The position numbers and the translations under genes are program-made. DNA of 37,210 bases, from the NCBI GenBank assembly GCA_003670915.1, contig QWQH01000130.1, forward strand, positions 1 through 37,210. Reading direction: 5' to 3'. The notes beneath the pieces were generated by a model. It made no database searches, had not been told where the DNA came from, and saw only the letters and a list, made by a program, of their open reading frames with translations. This document shows, in pieces, positions 20,212-29,936 of the stretch. Origin of the DNA: Planctomycetota bacterium. Lineage in GTDB: Bacteria; Planctomycetota; Planctomycetia; Pirellulales; UBA1268. The first letter of the stretch is position 1; each line of letters begins with the position of its first letter.

Positions 20212-22317
20212 TCAGGCCGCGTGTGACGTCTGAATGTCTATCGCTCCTATTTTTACTCCGACGGTTGCAAAAACCTCAAGACTTGATTCGTCAACGACCT
20301 CTGCATCGGCAAGCACATGCAGTTCGGGCATCTGTCGGACAAGCGTTTCTCGCACGTTGCGCCGTACCGCGTCTGGCACCACGATGACGGCCGCCGCCCC
20401 TCGTTCCACCTGCGGCCGTACCGCTCGACGCAGTTCGGCCACGAGCTTTGAAAACCCTCGGGGATTAGTGGCCGGAGTGAGGAGTAATTCGAGTGCGCTG
20501 TCGGCCACATGCACCACCACGAGCCTGCCCTCCGGGTCGCGCACCCGACGGCAGATTGCCCTGGCCAGCGTGCGACGCACGCGCTCGGCGAGTTGCCAAG
20601 GTTCCACTGCTTCGGTGGCATGATCGGTCATGATTTCAATCACCTCCGATAGCGGTCGTATTGGCACGCCCTCCCGGAGAAGGCATTGAAGCGTGCGATG
20701 GATTCGCCCCAGCGATAGAATGCCTGGCACGGACTGCTCCACCAATGCAGGCTGGGTAATCCGAAGCGATTCGATGAGCCGCGCCACCGAATCGCGGGAG
20801 AGCAATTCTGCGGCCCGCCCTCGCACAGCCGCTTCCAGCGACCGGCCAACACAGTCGGTTTCATCGAGCAGAGTTGCTCCAAGGTGGCGGGCTGTCTGGG
20901 ATTGTGCCTGGCTAATCCAAATCGCCCGACGTCGATTCAGTGGGTCGATCGCCTCGGTTCCTTCTATGCCGAGCGTCTCGCCGGCAGCGGGAATAGCCAA
21001 GAGACTTCCCAAGGGAATCTCTGGAGTGCAGACGACGTCTTGGGCAATTAAAATGCGATAGCTTCGCGGAGGCAGTGAAAGGTTGTCGCGAAACGTAACC
21101 GCAGGCACCACAATCCCGAGATCGCCGGCCACCTTTGTTCGCAACTCTCCGGAGCGTCGAGGGAGGGTCGCCGACGGGCCTGAGATGAGTCCTATAAGCC
21201 CATGGCCCACCTCGACAACAATGCGTTCCTCAGCCAGAACCTGATCCTGCAGCGAGCCGGTTGAAGTGATCGCCGCGGTTGTTCGCACAACGAGGCCGTC
21301 CTCGGCCGCTGGCTCAGGCTGTTGCTTTTGACGGTGGATCACGACCGCGGCAGTGAGGGTGATGGCAGCCATTGCGGCCAAGGGCAGGAAGGGAAGGTCG
21401 GTGAGTGACAACAGGGCTAGAAACACGCCTGTGATTGCCAACACGTGAGGGCGAGACGTGAATTGACGTCCCAATTCTCGTGAGAGATCCACCGCCTGAC
21501 TGGATCGCGAGATGAGCAGGCCGGTGGCCACCGATACAAAAAGGGCAGGCACCGCGCTGGTGAGCCCATCCCCAATCGTGAGTCGAGAATAGACTTCAAA
21601 AGCTTTTGGCACGGACATTGAATGCTGGACAACACCGATGGCCAGCCCCCCAAAAATATTAACCAGAGTGATGATGATGCTCGCCACCGCTTCTCCGCGG
21701 ACAAACCGGCTGGCCCCATCCATGCTGGCGAAAAAGTCGGCTTGTCGCTGGAGATCGAGTCGCAAGAGGCGCGCCTGATCGCGGCTGATTGTCCCTGCCT
21801 GCACATCTGAATCGATGGCCATCTGCCGGCCGGGCAGGCCATCCAGAGCAAATCGCGCGGCCACCTCGCTGGTACGAGTGGCACCAGCAGTGATCACAAT
21901 GCATTGGATCACCGCGATGATCGCAAAAATCACCGCGCCGACTACAAGATTATTGGCCGAGACAAACTCACCGAAAGCCTGAACCACCTGCCCTGCGGCC
22001 CCCGCGCCATCAATGGCTGCTCGAGAGAGAATCAGGCGTGTGGTGGCAATGTTGAGCACCAGACGCACCAGCGTTGAGCCGAGGAGAAACGTTGGAAATA
22101 CACTCATCTCCAGTGGAGTGCGGGCAGCCAGAGCCCCCAGTAACGCCAACACCGACACCGTCAGGTTCGCGGCCAATAAAAGGTCCACAATGAAAGGCGG
22201 CACAGGCGCCAGTACGACCAACACAGAGAGCAGAATCACCGATGGGATCACGTAGTCGAGCACGTGCGCCGGGGTGGCACGGGGTGCAATCGCGGTGGTT
22301 CCAAAGGACGGTGGCAT
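20212..22317 (-). CDS. flhA: Flagellar biosynthesis protein FlhA
   Basis: PPFIVDLLLAANLTVSVLALL, FPTFLLGSTLVRLVLNIATTRLIL, ALDGLPGRQMAIDSDVQAGTISRDQAR..RLDLQRQADFFASMDGASRFVRGEAVASIIITLVNIFGG. Confidence 0.96.
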   Translation of the reverse strand: MPPSFGTTAIAPRATPAHVLDYVIPSVILLSVLVVLAPVPPFIVDLLLAANLTVSVLALLGALAARTPLEMSVFPTFLLGSTLVRLVLNIATTRLILSRAAIDGAGAAGQVVQAFGEFVSANNLVVGAVIFAIIAVIQCIVITAGATRTSEVAARFALDGLPGRQMAIDSDVQAGTISRDQARLLRLDLQRQADFFASMDGASRFVRGEAVASIIITLVNIFGGLAIGVVQHSMSVPKAFEVYSRLTIGDGLTSAVPALFVSVATGLLISRSSQAVDLSRELGRQFTSRPHVLAITGVFLALLSLTDLPFLPLAAMAAITLTAAVVIHRQKQQPEPAAEDGLVVRTTAAITSTGSLQDQVLAEERIVVEVGHGLIGLISGPSATLPRRSGELRTKVAGDLGIVVPAVTFRDNLSLPPRSYRILIAQDVVCTPEIPLGSLLAIPAAGETLGIEGTEAIDPLNRRRAIWISQAQSQTARHLGATLLDETDCVGRSLEAAVRGRAAELLSRDSVARLIESLRITQPALVEQSVPGILSLGRIHRTLQCLLREGVPIRPLSEVIEIMTDHATEAVEPWQLAERVRRTLARAICRRVRDPEGRLVVVHVADSALELLLTPATNPRGFSKLVAELRRAVRPQVERGAAAVIVVPDAVRRNVRETLVRQMPELHVLADAEVVDESSLEVFATVGVKIGAIDIQTSHAA

Positions 22318-22475
22318 GGCGACTTGTGCAGGTTATAAACGGACTGAAAGAACACTTTCAGAAGGCTGGACTGCCACAATGAAGGCTCTGTTTGCGAGAA
22401 AACCGTGTGTCAGGGGGGGGACGATAGCGGAGAATTTTCCTGCCGTCCAGACCGCTCGCGGCTGCTTTGAATCGC

Positions 22476-22481
22476 TATAAT
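22476..22481 (+). promoter_or_regulatory. Possible -10 element (TATAAT)
   Basis: Exact TATAAT hexamer about 100 nt upstream of the 22583 start; no clear -35, so weak. Confidence 0.3.
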
Positions 22482-22582
22482 CCTGCGGTCAAACGTCACA
22501 GAATGACCCACGCTTTTATTTGTTTGCCACTGCCATGCACGCCGCGTGCGTCCATGCGGCTTCTTCAACACGGAATGAATCT

Positions 22583-23071
22583 ATGCGTTTTCACCGGTTT
22601 GGACTCGCCTTCGACTATCCGGAAAACTGGGTGGTCGACACAGATGATTCGGGTGGCAGCCATTCTGCTGTGACTGTGTATTCGCCAGGAGGGGCGTTCT
22701 GGTCGGTGAGCGCCCACGCGCCGGGAGGCGAACCGGCCATACTGGCTACCGCCGTTGTCCAGCAGATGCGGGATGAATACAGGGATCTCGACAGCGAACC
22801 CGCGGTGGATACTTTTGCCGGCCACATGCTACGGGGCTTTGATCTCAACTTCTACTGCCTCGACCTCACCAATACAGCACAGGTCCGGACGCTGGCCACT
22901 CCCTCGGCAATCTATTTGGTCTGCTGCCAGGCAGAAGACCGCGAGTGGGAGCAGATTTACCCTGTGTTCGAGGCCATGAAGACCAGTTTCATCGCCTCGC
23001 TAGCCTGCACCGATACAGACCTAGCATCGGACGACGTCCACGAGGCTTATGCCAGAAAAAAGCGTTTATAA
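22583..23071 (+). CDS. Hypothetical small protein, possibly DcrB/PsbP-like fold
   Basis: FGLAFDYPENWVVDTDDS...VTVYSPGGAFWSVSAH...VFEAMKTSFI pattern; start at ATG 22583. Confidence 0.6.
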   Translation: MRFHRFGLAFDYPENWVVDTDDSGGSHSAVTVYSPGGAFWSVSAHAPGGEPAILATAVVQQMRDEYRDLDSEPAVDTFAGHMLRGFDLNFYCLDLTNTAQVRTLATPSAIYLVCCQAEDREWEQIYPVFEAMKTSFIASLACTDTDLASDDVHEAYARKKRL

Positions 23072-23149
23072 AGGGCAGCCAGTGGCCAGCCACAACGCGC
23101 AGTCGAAACGGGTCGCGGAAAACGGCAATGCCCTATTGTGGGTCGTCGT

Positions 23150-23168
23150 GTCGCCCCACTGGGGCGAC
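23150..23168. repeat. Perfect 8-bp inverted repeat (hairpin) downstream of the 22583-23071 CDS
   Basis: GTCGCCCC-ACT-GGGGCGAC, no following T-run. Confidence 0.75.
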
Positions 23169-23288
23169 TGACTGCAACTAAGATCCGCGATACCGTTCAA
23201 ACTTCAACGGTAGTGAGAGAGTGCACATTGCGTGCCAGAGTAGGAGACCCCCGGAAAACGTCTGCTTCTAACGGCTGGGAGGCTTGAG

Positions 23289-23321
23289 ATGCCCACGGGC
23301 GTCGTGTGCCGGCATTTTTTT
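23289..23321 (+). terminator. Terminator-like hairpin followed by T7 in the leader of the TerC-family gene
   Basis: ATGCC(CACG)...(TGTG)CC-GGCAT then TTTTTTT (23315-23321); imperfect stem with CC bulge. Confidence 0.45.
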
Positions 23322-23472
23322 CAAAACCCACCTCTGGGAGCCAGCGTGTGGCTTTGGCTCGTTTGAATTTTTTGCCATGTGCAGTACGAATGAGACCCCG
23401 CGACAACAATCGCTGGCTTGAGCTACACTCCGCGACTCCGTGGTCTCTTATGCTACGGCCTTTCAGTCCCGA

Positions 23473-24504
23473 ATGAGCCCCTCTCCAGAAAGCCTTCCAT
23501 TGGATTCCACGAGCCAGATTCAATTGATTCATTGGCTCAGCTTTGCTGTGTTTGTGACCGTGATGCTCACGCTTGACTTGACTGTTTTTCACAAGCAATC
23601 CCACGAGCCCTCGCTGCGAGAAAGTGCTTTCTGGACCTGTTTTTGGTCCGCGTTGGCCTTGTCGTTCAACGGCTTGGTTTGGTGGTGGTTGGGCAGCAAG
23701 GCTGCGATCGAGTTTCTGACCGGTTATCTGGTTGAGTGGTCGCTGTCCATGGACAACGTGTTTGTCTTTGCGGTTGTCTTCGGCTACTTCAAGGTGCCGC
23801 TCAAATACCAATACAGAGTGCTCTTCTGGGGGATTCTTGGGGCTGTCCTGATGCGGCTCACGTTTGTGATTGTGGGAGCCGAGTTGATCGAACGGTTCAA
23901 GTGGCTTTTCTGGCTGTTCGGGGCCTTCCTGATCTACACAGGGATCAAGTTGGCTTTTGGCGACGAGGAGGTGCATCCCGAAGACAATTTCTTGCTCAAG
24001 CTTGTGCGTCGGGTGATCCCCGTCACGACCCAGCAGACCGGGGATCGATTCTTCGTTCGCGAGGGGGGAAAACTTCTGGCGACGCCGCTGTTTCTCGTGC
24101 TGCTTGTGGTGGAAAGCACCGACGTGCTCTTTGCCGTCGACAGCGTGCCAGCGATCTTTGGTGTGGTGACTCAAGATGCCCCGTACTTCCGGTTCATTGT
24201 CTTTACCTCAAACGTGTTCGCGATTCTCGGCCTTCGAGCCCTCTATTTCCTACTGGCGGGGGTGATGGATCTCTTTCGATTTCTCAACTATGGCCTTTCG
24301 GCTGTGCTTGTCTTTGTAGGGAGCAAGATGATGGCCGAGGCGGCTCGACACAACCAATGGATGGCTGGCTATGGGGGCTGGGACCACCATGCCACGGGGC
24401 ACCTCGTTCCGCCATGGCTGTCGCTTGTAATCGTTGTGGGGCTGATCGGCGCGAGCGTGGCTGCCTCAATCCTGTTGCCCGCTAAGCACACAAAAGAGCA
24501 TTGA
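23473..24504 (+). CDS. TerC/Alx-family integral membrane protein
   Basis: SLSMDNVFVFAVVFGYFKVP, EVHPEDNFLLKLVRRVIPVT, LVVESTDVLFAVDSVPAIFGVVTQDAPYFRFIVFTSNVFAILGLRALYFLL. Confidence 0.93.
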   Translation: MSPSPESLPLDSTSQIQLIHWLSFAVFVTVMLTLDLTVFHKQSHEPSLRESAFWTCFWSALALSFNGLVWWWLGSKAAIEFLTGYLVEWSLSMDNVFVFAVVFGYFKVPLKYQYRVLFWGILGAVLMRLTFVIVGAELIERFKWLFWLFGAFLIYTGIKLAFGDEEVHPEDNFLLKLVRRVIPVTTQQTGDRFFVREGGKLLATPLFLVLLVVESTDVLFAVDSVPAIFGVVTQDAPYFRFIVFTSNVFAILGLRALYFLLAGVMDLFRFLNYGLSAVLVFVGSKMMAEAARHNQWMAGYGGWDHHATGHLVPPWLSLVIVVGLIGASVAASILLPAKHTKEH

Positions 24505-24582
24505 CTCATACTTTTGAGCTATTCATCCTCGCGAAACTCGGCAGAGAAAAGCCACCGTTAGAAGACACCTAAAAACGTGGCC

Positions 24583-25890
24583 TCAGTGCTTTGCCATCAT
24601 GCAGGCGTAGATCTCTTCATGACCTGCTGCCATCGTATCGAGCGTGTGATACAAGCGAGCGTGGGCGTGGCCGTTGCGGCCCAGTGTTGCGGCGAGGTGG
24701 GGATCATCCATCAGCGATTTGATTGCGCGGGCCAGATCGACCGGATCGCCGGGAGCATGAAGCAGTCCCGTAGGGCTGTGTGTGGCGATCGATTCTGGAA
24801 ATGCGCCGGCCGCTGGCGCTACCACAGGCACGCCAGCGCAGAAAGCCTCAAGCACCGGAATGCCCTTGGCTTCTGGGTGTGTTGTTGGCATCGCGAAGAC
24901 ATCGATGGATTCAAGCAATCTGAGTTTCGCAGGACGGTCGATCTGCCCGAGCCAATGAAACCGCTCAGATACTCCTAGCGTGGCCGCCGTGGTGCGACAC
25001 TGTTCCAGATAGCCTTGTTCAGTCGCGATGGTCGCGCCGGCAGCCCGTAATTCTAGGTTGTCGTGCGGTGCTAAGATCGCCAGCGCCCGGACGAGTTGTT
25101 CCAGCCCTTTTTCGGGGCAGAGTCTGGCCAGGGATCCGATCACGAACTTTCCGCCCCTGGCTCGTCGCCGCTCGATCAGATCTGGCGGCGTGAGTGGAAA
25201 CCCAGCCAGATCGACCCCATGAGGCACGACCGATATTTTTGCGGGCGGCACGTCGAGATAGTCGGCCATGAAGTCGGCGAAGGAATGATTGAGCGCCACA
25301 AAGCGATCGACGTCGCTGGCCCGTTGACGCAGCAGCATTCTGATCGCAGAGTAATGCGGTTCGGGGATCTGTTCGATAAAAATATCCTCGCCCGACAGGC
25401 TGCAAATAATCTTTGCGCCACTGGCTTGCCGCACCCGATTTGCCAGGCCGATGAGGAGCACGTTGGAGAGATGCACGATATCCGGCTGTGCGTTACGGGC
25501 GAGCCAGTCCGAGAGCTTGGCCACTTCCTTGCGCTGGTGCCCCTCTTCCCCCTTGAGAGTGGAGACGGTGAGGGATCCCAGATCGGCTGGCCGCACCGAG
25601 CCGGTGTGGCTGGAGAGCCATTCGAGGAGGCGACGAGAGTCAAGAAACCGATCGACACACCACGGCGTATAGCGAAACAGCGGGACGTGCTCCTGAAGCC
25701 AGACATTCACGCCACCGAAAATAATTTTTTTTTCGGAGACATTTTCTTCATCGGTCATTGTGGGCACATAGGCCGGCACAAGGATCGCATCGCGGCCCCT
25801 CGCTTGGAGTGCCCGCACGAGGGCGTTGTCGTGGAGGCATGATCCGCACAGCCGCCCCCCTGCCCCGGCCGTGATATGAACGATTCGCAT
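24583..25890 (-). CDS. Glycosyltransferase family 4 / GT-B type
   Basis: MRIVHITAGAGGRLCGSCLHDNALVRAL, FGGVNVWLQEHVPLFR, VVPHGVDLAGFPL, IGSLARLCPEKGLEQLVRAL, MPTTHPEAKGIPVLEAFCAGVPVVAPAAGAFPE. Confidence 0.92.
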   Translation of the reverse strand: MRIVHITAGAGGRLCGSCLHDNALVRALQARGRDAILVPAYVPTMTDEENVSEKKIIFGGVNVWLQEHVPLFRYTPWCVDRFLDSRRLLEWLSSHTGSVRPADLGSLTVSTLKGEEGHQRKEVAKLSDWLARNAQPDIVHLSNVLLIGLANRVRQASGAKIICSLSGEDIFIEQIPEPHYSAIRMLLRQRASDVDRFVALNHSFADFMADYLDVPPAKISVVPHGVDLAGFPLTPPDLIERRRARGGKFVIGSLARLCPEKGLEQLVRALAILAPHDNLELRAAGATIATEQGYLEQCRTTAATLGVSERFHWLGQIDRPAKLRLLESIDVFAMPTTHPEAKGIPVLEAFCAGVPVVAPAAGAFPESIATHSPTGLLHAPGDPVDLARAIKSLMDDPHLAATLGRNGHAHARLYHTLDTMAAGHEEIYACMMAKH

Positions 25891-25908
25891 GAGTCGTCTC
25901 GCTGGGCT

Positions 25909-27771
25909 TTATGCCCTGCCCACGCGGCCCTCCAGATGCATCAGCACCAGGGCCAGATCGGCCGGAGTCACGCCGCTCACTCGGCCAGCTTGCGCAAATG
26001 TCTGCGGTTGCACTCGCTGCAGTTTCTCGCGAGCCTCGGCCCGCAGGTGCCGTACTGCGGCGTAATCAAGACCGGCAGGAATCACGCGGCCACCCTGCTG
26101 CCGCCGTCGCTGAATCTGTTCTCGCTCCATCGAGAGATACCCGGCATAGCGAATGTCGCTGACGATTTGCACTACCGACTCTCGTGATACTTCGGCCAGT
26201 GACGGCATCGCTGCCACGCACTGCTCCCAGGAAGAGTCGGGCCGCTTGAGTAGGTCTTCCAGCAGCACTCCGTCGACTCGCTTCCTGCCGAGCATTTCGA
26301 ACGCGCAGGTGATCTCGCGGGTTTTTATCTCGAAGCGACGGATCCTTTCGTCGTTGGCCAGTCCCAGCCGGATCGCTGTGGGCGTGAGCCTGCGATCGGC
26401 GTTGTCGTGTCGTAGGGAGAGCCTGTGCTCGGCGCGACTGGTGAACATGCGGTAGGGCTCGTCGACACCGCGCGTTACGAGATCGTCGATCAGCACACCG
26501 ATGTATGATTCGTCGCGCTGGAGAACCAGCGGCTCGCGACGGGCTGATTGCTGGGCAGCGTTCACTCCGGCAACAATGCCTTGGGCAGCGGCTTCTTCGT
26601 AGCCGGTGGTACCATTGATCTGGCCGGCAAAGAACAGCCCTCGCACCCGCTTGCTCTCGAGTGACGTGGTGAGTTGATCGGGGGGCGCGTAGTCGTATTC
26701 GACGGCATAGCCGTACCGCATGATCTGCGCCTTGGCGAGCCCAGGCACCATACGAATCATTTGATCTTGCACGTCGCGAGGCAAGCTCGTGGAAATGCCG
26801 TTGACGTAAATCTCATGTGTCTGGCGGCCCTCTGGCTCCAGAAAAAGCTGATGGCTTTCTCGGTCAGCAAACCGCACGACCTTGTCTTCAATGCTCGGGC
26901 AGTATCGGGGTCCGCGCGACTCGATCTGGCCTGTGTACATTGGCGCACGGTGGAGATTCGCTCGGATAAGATCGTGGATCTCAGGCGTTGTGCGAGTGAT
27001 CCAGCAGGCGAGTTGTTGGCAGTCAATCCGGTCGGTCAAAAAAGAAAACGGTTGCGGTTCGGTGTCGCCAGCCTGTACGTCGAGCTTGGAAAAATCGATC
27101 GATTTGGCCGAGAGCCGGCAGGGAGTGCCGGTCTTGAACCGCTCAAGCCGAATGCCCATCTGCTCCAGTGACCGGCTCACGCCCGAAGTGGTTCCCTCTC
27201 CTGCTCTGCCACCGGGCGTTTGGGATTCGCCGGTGTGCATAACTGCTTGGAGAAACGTACCGGTCGTGAGTACGACTGTTTCGGCCCGGTACTCGGCACC
27301 GCCTCGTACTCGCACGCCGAGCACTCGCCACGCCGGTTCGGTGTGTTCAGACGACACCGTTGCGTGCAGACGCCGATTTTCAAAAAGCAGATCCTCGACT
27401 GTTTCCTGACGAAGATCGAGGCCATCGGTCTCCTCGATGAGTCGCTTCACTTCCATCTGGTAGTGCTTCTTGTCGGCCTGCGCTCTCGGTCCGTGCATCG
27501 CTGGCCCCTTTGAGCGGTTGAGCACGCGAAACTGGATTCCGGTAGCATCGATTGCGCGGCCCATCACGCCGCCCAAAGCATCCACTTCGCGAACCAACTG
27601 TGCCTTCCCCACGCCGCCAATCGCCGGATTGCAACTCATCTGTCCGACAGTGTCACAATTCGCTGTCAGCAGTGCCGTCTTCGCCCCGAGACGCGCTGCC
27701 GCCGAGGCCGCCTCCACCCCGGAGTGTCCGGCCCCAATCACGATCACATCGTAGGTATACACACAGTTCAT
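25909..27771 (-). CDS. mnmG: tRNA uridine-5-carboxymethylaminomethyl(34) synthesis enzyme MnmG (GidA)
   Basis: [77 protein letters not shown]-like segment, [25 protein letters not shown]. Confidence 0.97.
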   Translation of the reverse strand: MNCVYTYDVIVIGAGHSGVEAASAAARLGAKTALLTANCDTVGQMSCNPAIGGVGKAQLVREVDALGGVMGRAIDATGIQFRVLNRSKGPAMHGPRAQADKKHYQMEVKRLIEETDGLDLRQETVEDLLFENRRLHATVSSEHTEPAWRVLGVRVRGGAEYRAETVVLTTGTFLQAVMHTGESQTPGGRAGEGTTSGVSRSLEQMGIRLERFKTGTPCRLSAKSIDFSKLDVQAGDTEPQPFSFLTDRIDCQQLACWITRTTPEIHDLIRANLHRAPMYTGQIESRGPRYCPSIEDKVVRFADRESHQLFLEPEGRQTHEIYVNGISTSLPRDVQDQMIRMVPGLAKAQIMRYGYAVEYDYAPPDQLTTSLESKRVRGLFFAGQINGTTGYEEAAAQGIVAGVNAAQQSARREPLVLQRDESYIGVLIDDLVTRGVDEPYRMFTSRAEHRLSLRHDNADRRLTPTAIRLGLANDERIRRFEIKTREITCAFEMLGRKRVDGVLLEDLLKRPDSSWEQCVAAMPSLAEVSRESVVQIVSDIRYAGYLSMEREQIQRRRQQGGRVIPAGLDYAAVRHLRAEAREKLQRVQPQTFAQAGRVSGVTPADLALVLMHLEGRVGRA

Positions 27772-27805
27772 AGTGGTTCAGATTCTACCATAGGCAGTGG
27801 GACGA

Positions 27806-28957
27806 TCACTGCGGCACAAGCGACCTCCCTCTCCAACTGGTATGAAAGCCGAGCAGACGGCAGGCGAAAGCAAACCACTGGATTCCTAGGAAAAGGAGGA
27901 TTCCTAGCGGGTGCATCAGACTGCTTAGAACACTTTGGTTGAACCTGGCAGCTTCGAGTAATCGGGGCAGAAAAACGCAGGCTACCGCAACGTAAGCCAT
28001 CGGAATGGCCCACGTTGGCCAGTGGTGCCACCCCGTTGCAATTCCGACCGCAACGAGCACCACAGGAAGTACTTGGCCTCCAGCCAAGAGCACCGTGAAC
28101 GGCACAATTGTGCGAGGGCTCCCAACGCCCTCGGTGGCGTTTTTGGAGAGGCCATGAAGCACATCGAAGCTACGGGTATACATCCGGCAGCGGGCGATAT
28201 CCGATGCGTCAAACACGTCTGTTGTGAGGCCGACGCGGCGGTACGCACGCGGCAGTTTGATTCCGTCGTGGAGCGACGAGCGTATGGCGGCATGGCCGCC
28301 GGCTTTGAGATACGCATGGCGATACGTAAGAAATAGTTGTCCACAACCGGCCGCGAGGGCCGGCGAGTTATCGCTGCGGCTGATCCCCAGCGGCAAATAG
28401 CCAAGCAACAGGAAATGGATGAGCGGCAGCAGCAACCATTCTAAAAATGAGCCAGTGAGCTGAAGTGGAAATCCACTGGCCAGTGATCTACCCGACTGGT
28501 CTAGAAACGCGACACTGCGGGCAAGCGCATCGGGTTCCAACGACACATCTGCATCGAGGAACACAAAGAGGTCGTGTCTGGCTGCCTCAGCCAACTGGGC
28601 ACACGCATATTGCTTGCCGCACCAACCGGCCTCGAGCGGGCGGCCCCGCACCAGACGCACTCGTGTGTCGCTCTTGGATAATTCCTCGACGATCGAGGCT
28701 GTCGCATCGCGACTCCCGTCGTCGAGCACGACGAGTTCGAGGTCGACTCCGCGACTGGCCAGCACGGCGGTGGCCATCCGTTGGATCCCCGCGGCTTCGT
28801 CGCGGGCTGGAACGAGAACAGACAGAGTCCGCACGGTTGTGCCTGCGGGTTGTGGTGCGCGGCGAAATACCAACAGGTTGGCGAGCGTGAGGCATGCTGG
28901 AAGGGAGGCCAATGCCAGCGACAGCGATGCGAGCAATCCAAGGGCCAGCGGGCTCAT
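27806..28957 (-). CDS. Glycosyltransferase family 2, CrtQ-like
   Basis: LSVLVPARDEAAGIQRMATAVLASRGVDLELVVLDDGSRDATASIV, FVFLDADVSLEPDALARSV; start overlaps the upstream acyltransferase stop; genomic context of carotenoid desaturases. Confidence 0.82.
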   Translation of the reverse strand: MSPLALGLLASLSLALASLPACLTLANLLVFRRAPQPAGTTVRTLSVLVPARDEAAGIQRMATAVLASRGVDLELVVLDDGSRDATASIVEELSKSDTRVRLVRGRPLEAGWCGKQYACAQLAEAARHDLFVFLDADVSLEPDALARSVAFLDQSGRSLASGFPLQLTGSFLEWLLLPLIHFLLLGYLPLGISRSDNSPALAAGCGQLFLTYRHAYLKAGGHAAIRSSLHDGIKLPRAYRRVGLTTDVFDASDIARCRMYTRSFDVLHGLSKNATEGVGSPRTIVPFTVLLAGGQVLPVVLVAVGIATGWHHWPTWAIPMAYVAVACVFLPRLLEAARFNQSVLSSLMHPLGILLFLGIQWFAFACRLLGFHTSWRGRSLVPQ

Positions 28958-29880
28958 TGAGACGCCTCGTTGTGTGCGACTCGTGGGCTCGCTCTCTTGT
29001 CGTCCCAATTTCCATGGGCAGCATCAAATGTCCGCCCCCGGCACCACGCGGCTATGCGACGGATCCAATCGTAGATGCCACCTACGCCCACGCGGCCAGA
29101 CACAATCGTTCGGAAAGCGGCTGGGTCTCGCCGCTGCGATGCCTCTGCAAGCCGATCTTGAGTGGCTTCAAGGGCTTGGGCGAGCAAGCGGTTCCACTCA
29201 GCCGCACTGCGATTGGGCGCATCTGCAAGACGCATCGCGGGGCCAAATGCGGCCAGAGCCTCGGGAAAACGTTCCGTCCAGAATGGATATTCCACCGCCA
29301 GCGGCACGATGAGGCCGCGGGAGGCCCCTTCGGCGGCGTGCCCAACTCCCGGACGGATCCCCACGGGACGCTGCCTCGGATCCACGAACTCGCCTTGGGA
29401 GGTAATCCAGAAGATCACGTCGCTGCGATGGAGTGCCGCGCGGGCCATCCGCAAAAAGCGTGCAGAGCCTCTCCACGTGCCTTGATCGATGCCCAGAAAT
29501 CCGATCCGCTCCATAAAACGATAGTGACCGAGCGCACGAGCATCGATTGGGCCGTAGCTGAGACGGCCAGGGTAGAGCTTGGCGGCAAGCGTGAGGAAGA
29601 CCAGCGGATCCCACCAACTCGGGTGGTTGGTGTAGAGAATGACCGGTTCACTCCCAATATCGGGGTGATCGTTTGCAGCTTGTGTGCGCAGGCCATTCGA
29701 GGATGGATTCGAAGGTTCCAGTGCCCCGAGCAATCGCACTGCATGGAAATGCCGCCGGAGATACCGCTGCACATAGAACAGAAACCAACCGTTCAAAAAT
29801 ACTGAGAACGGTGGCAGTCGTTGCCGGGACGAATCAGTGTGCATGCCCTCTCGAGGATGAATAACGTTCTGCGTGCCCAT
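28954..29880 (-). CDS. PlsC-like lyso(phospho)lipid acyltransferase, candidate carotenoid/sugar acyltransferase
   Basis: YTNHPSWWDPLVF (NHxxxxD), IDQGTWRGSARFL, WITSQGEFVDPRQRP; start uncertain (29949, 29880 or 29844). Confidence 0.8.
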   Translation of the reverse strand: MGTQNVIHPREGMHTDSSRQRLPPFSVFLNGWFLFYVQRYLRRHFHAVRLLGALEPSNPSSNGLRTQAANDHPDIGSEPVILYTNHPSWWDPLVFLTLAAKLYPGRLSYGPIDARALGHYRFMERIGFLGIDQGTWRGSARFLRMARAALHRSDVIFWITSQGEFVDPRQRPVGIRPGVGHAAEGASRGLIVPLAVEYPFWTERFPEALAAFGPAMRLADAPNRSAAEWNRLLAQALEATQDRLAEASQRRDPAAFRTIVSGRVGVGGIYDWIRRIAAWCRGRTFDAAHGNWDDKRASPRVAHNEASQ

Positions 29881-29936
29881 GCGTGTCGATCGTTTGGGTC
29901 GGCATTGTGCCGGCTGTTGGCCTCGGGTGGCGTACG

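Noticed and set aside
22344-22361. CTGAAAG-AACA-CTTTCAG inverted repeat in the flhA leader
   Set aside because: Only 7 bp, AT-rich and isolated; too short to claim a regulatory site.
22413-22420. G8 homopolymer upstream of flhA
   Set aside because: Noncoding, about 100 nt upstream of the start and not between recognisable promoter elements; no positive evidence for phase variation.
23197-24174. 325-aa minus-strand ORF
   Set aside because: Fully antisense to the clearly recognisable TerC-family CDS; low-complexity Gln/His/Pro-rich composition typical of an antisense open frame in GC-rich DNA.
28894-29805. 303-aa plus-strand ORF
   Set aside because: Antisense to the PlsC-like acyltransferase; no recognisable domain.
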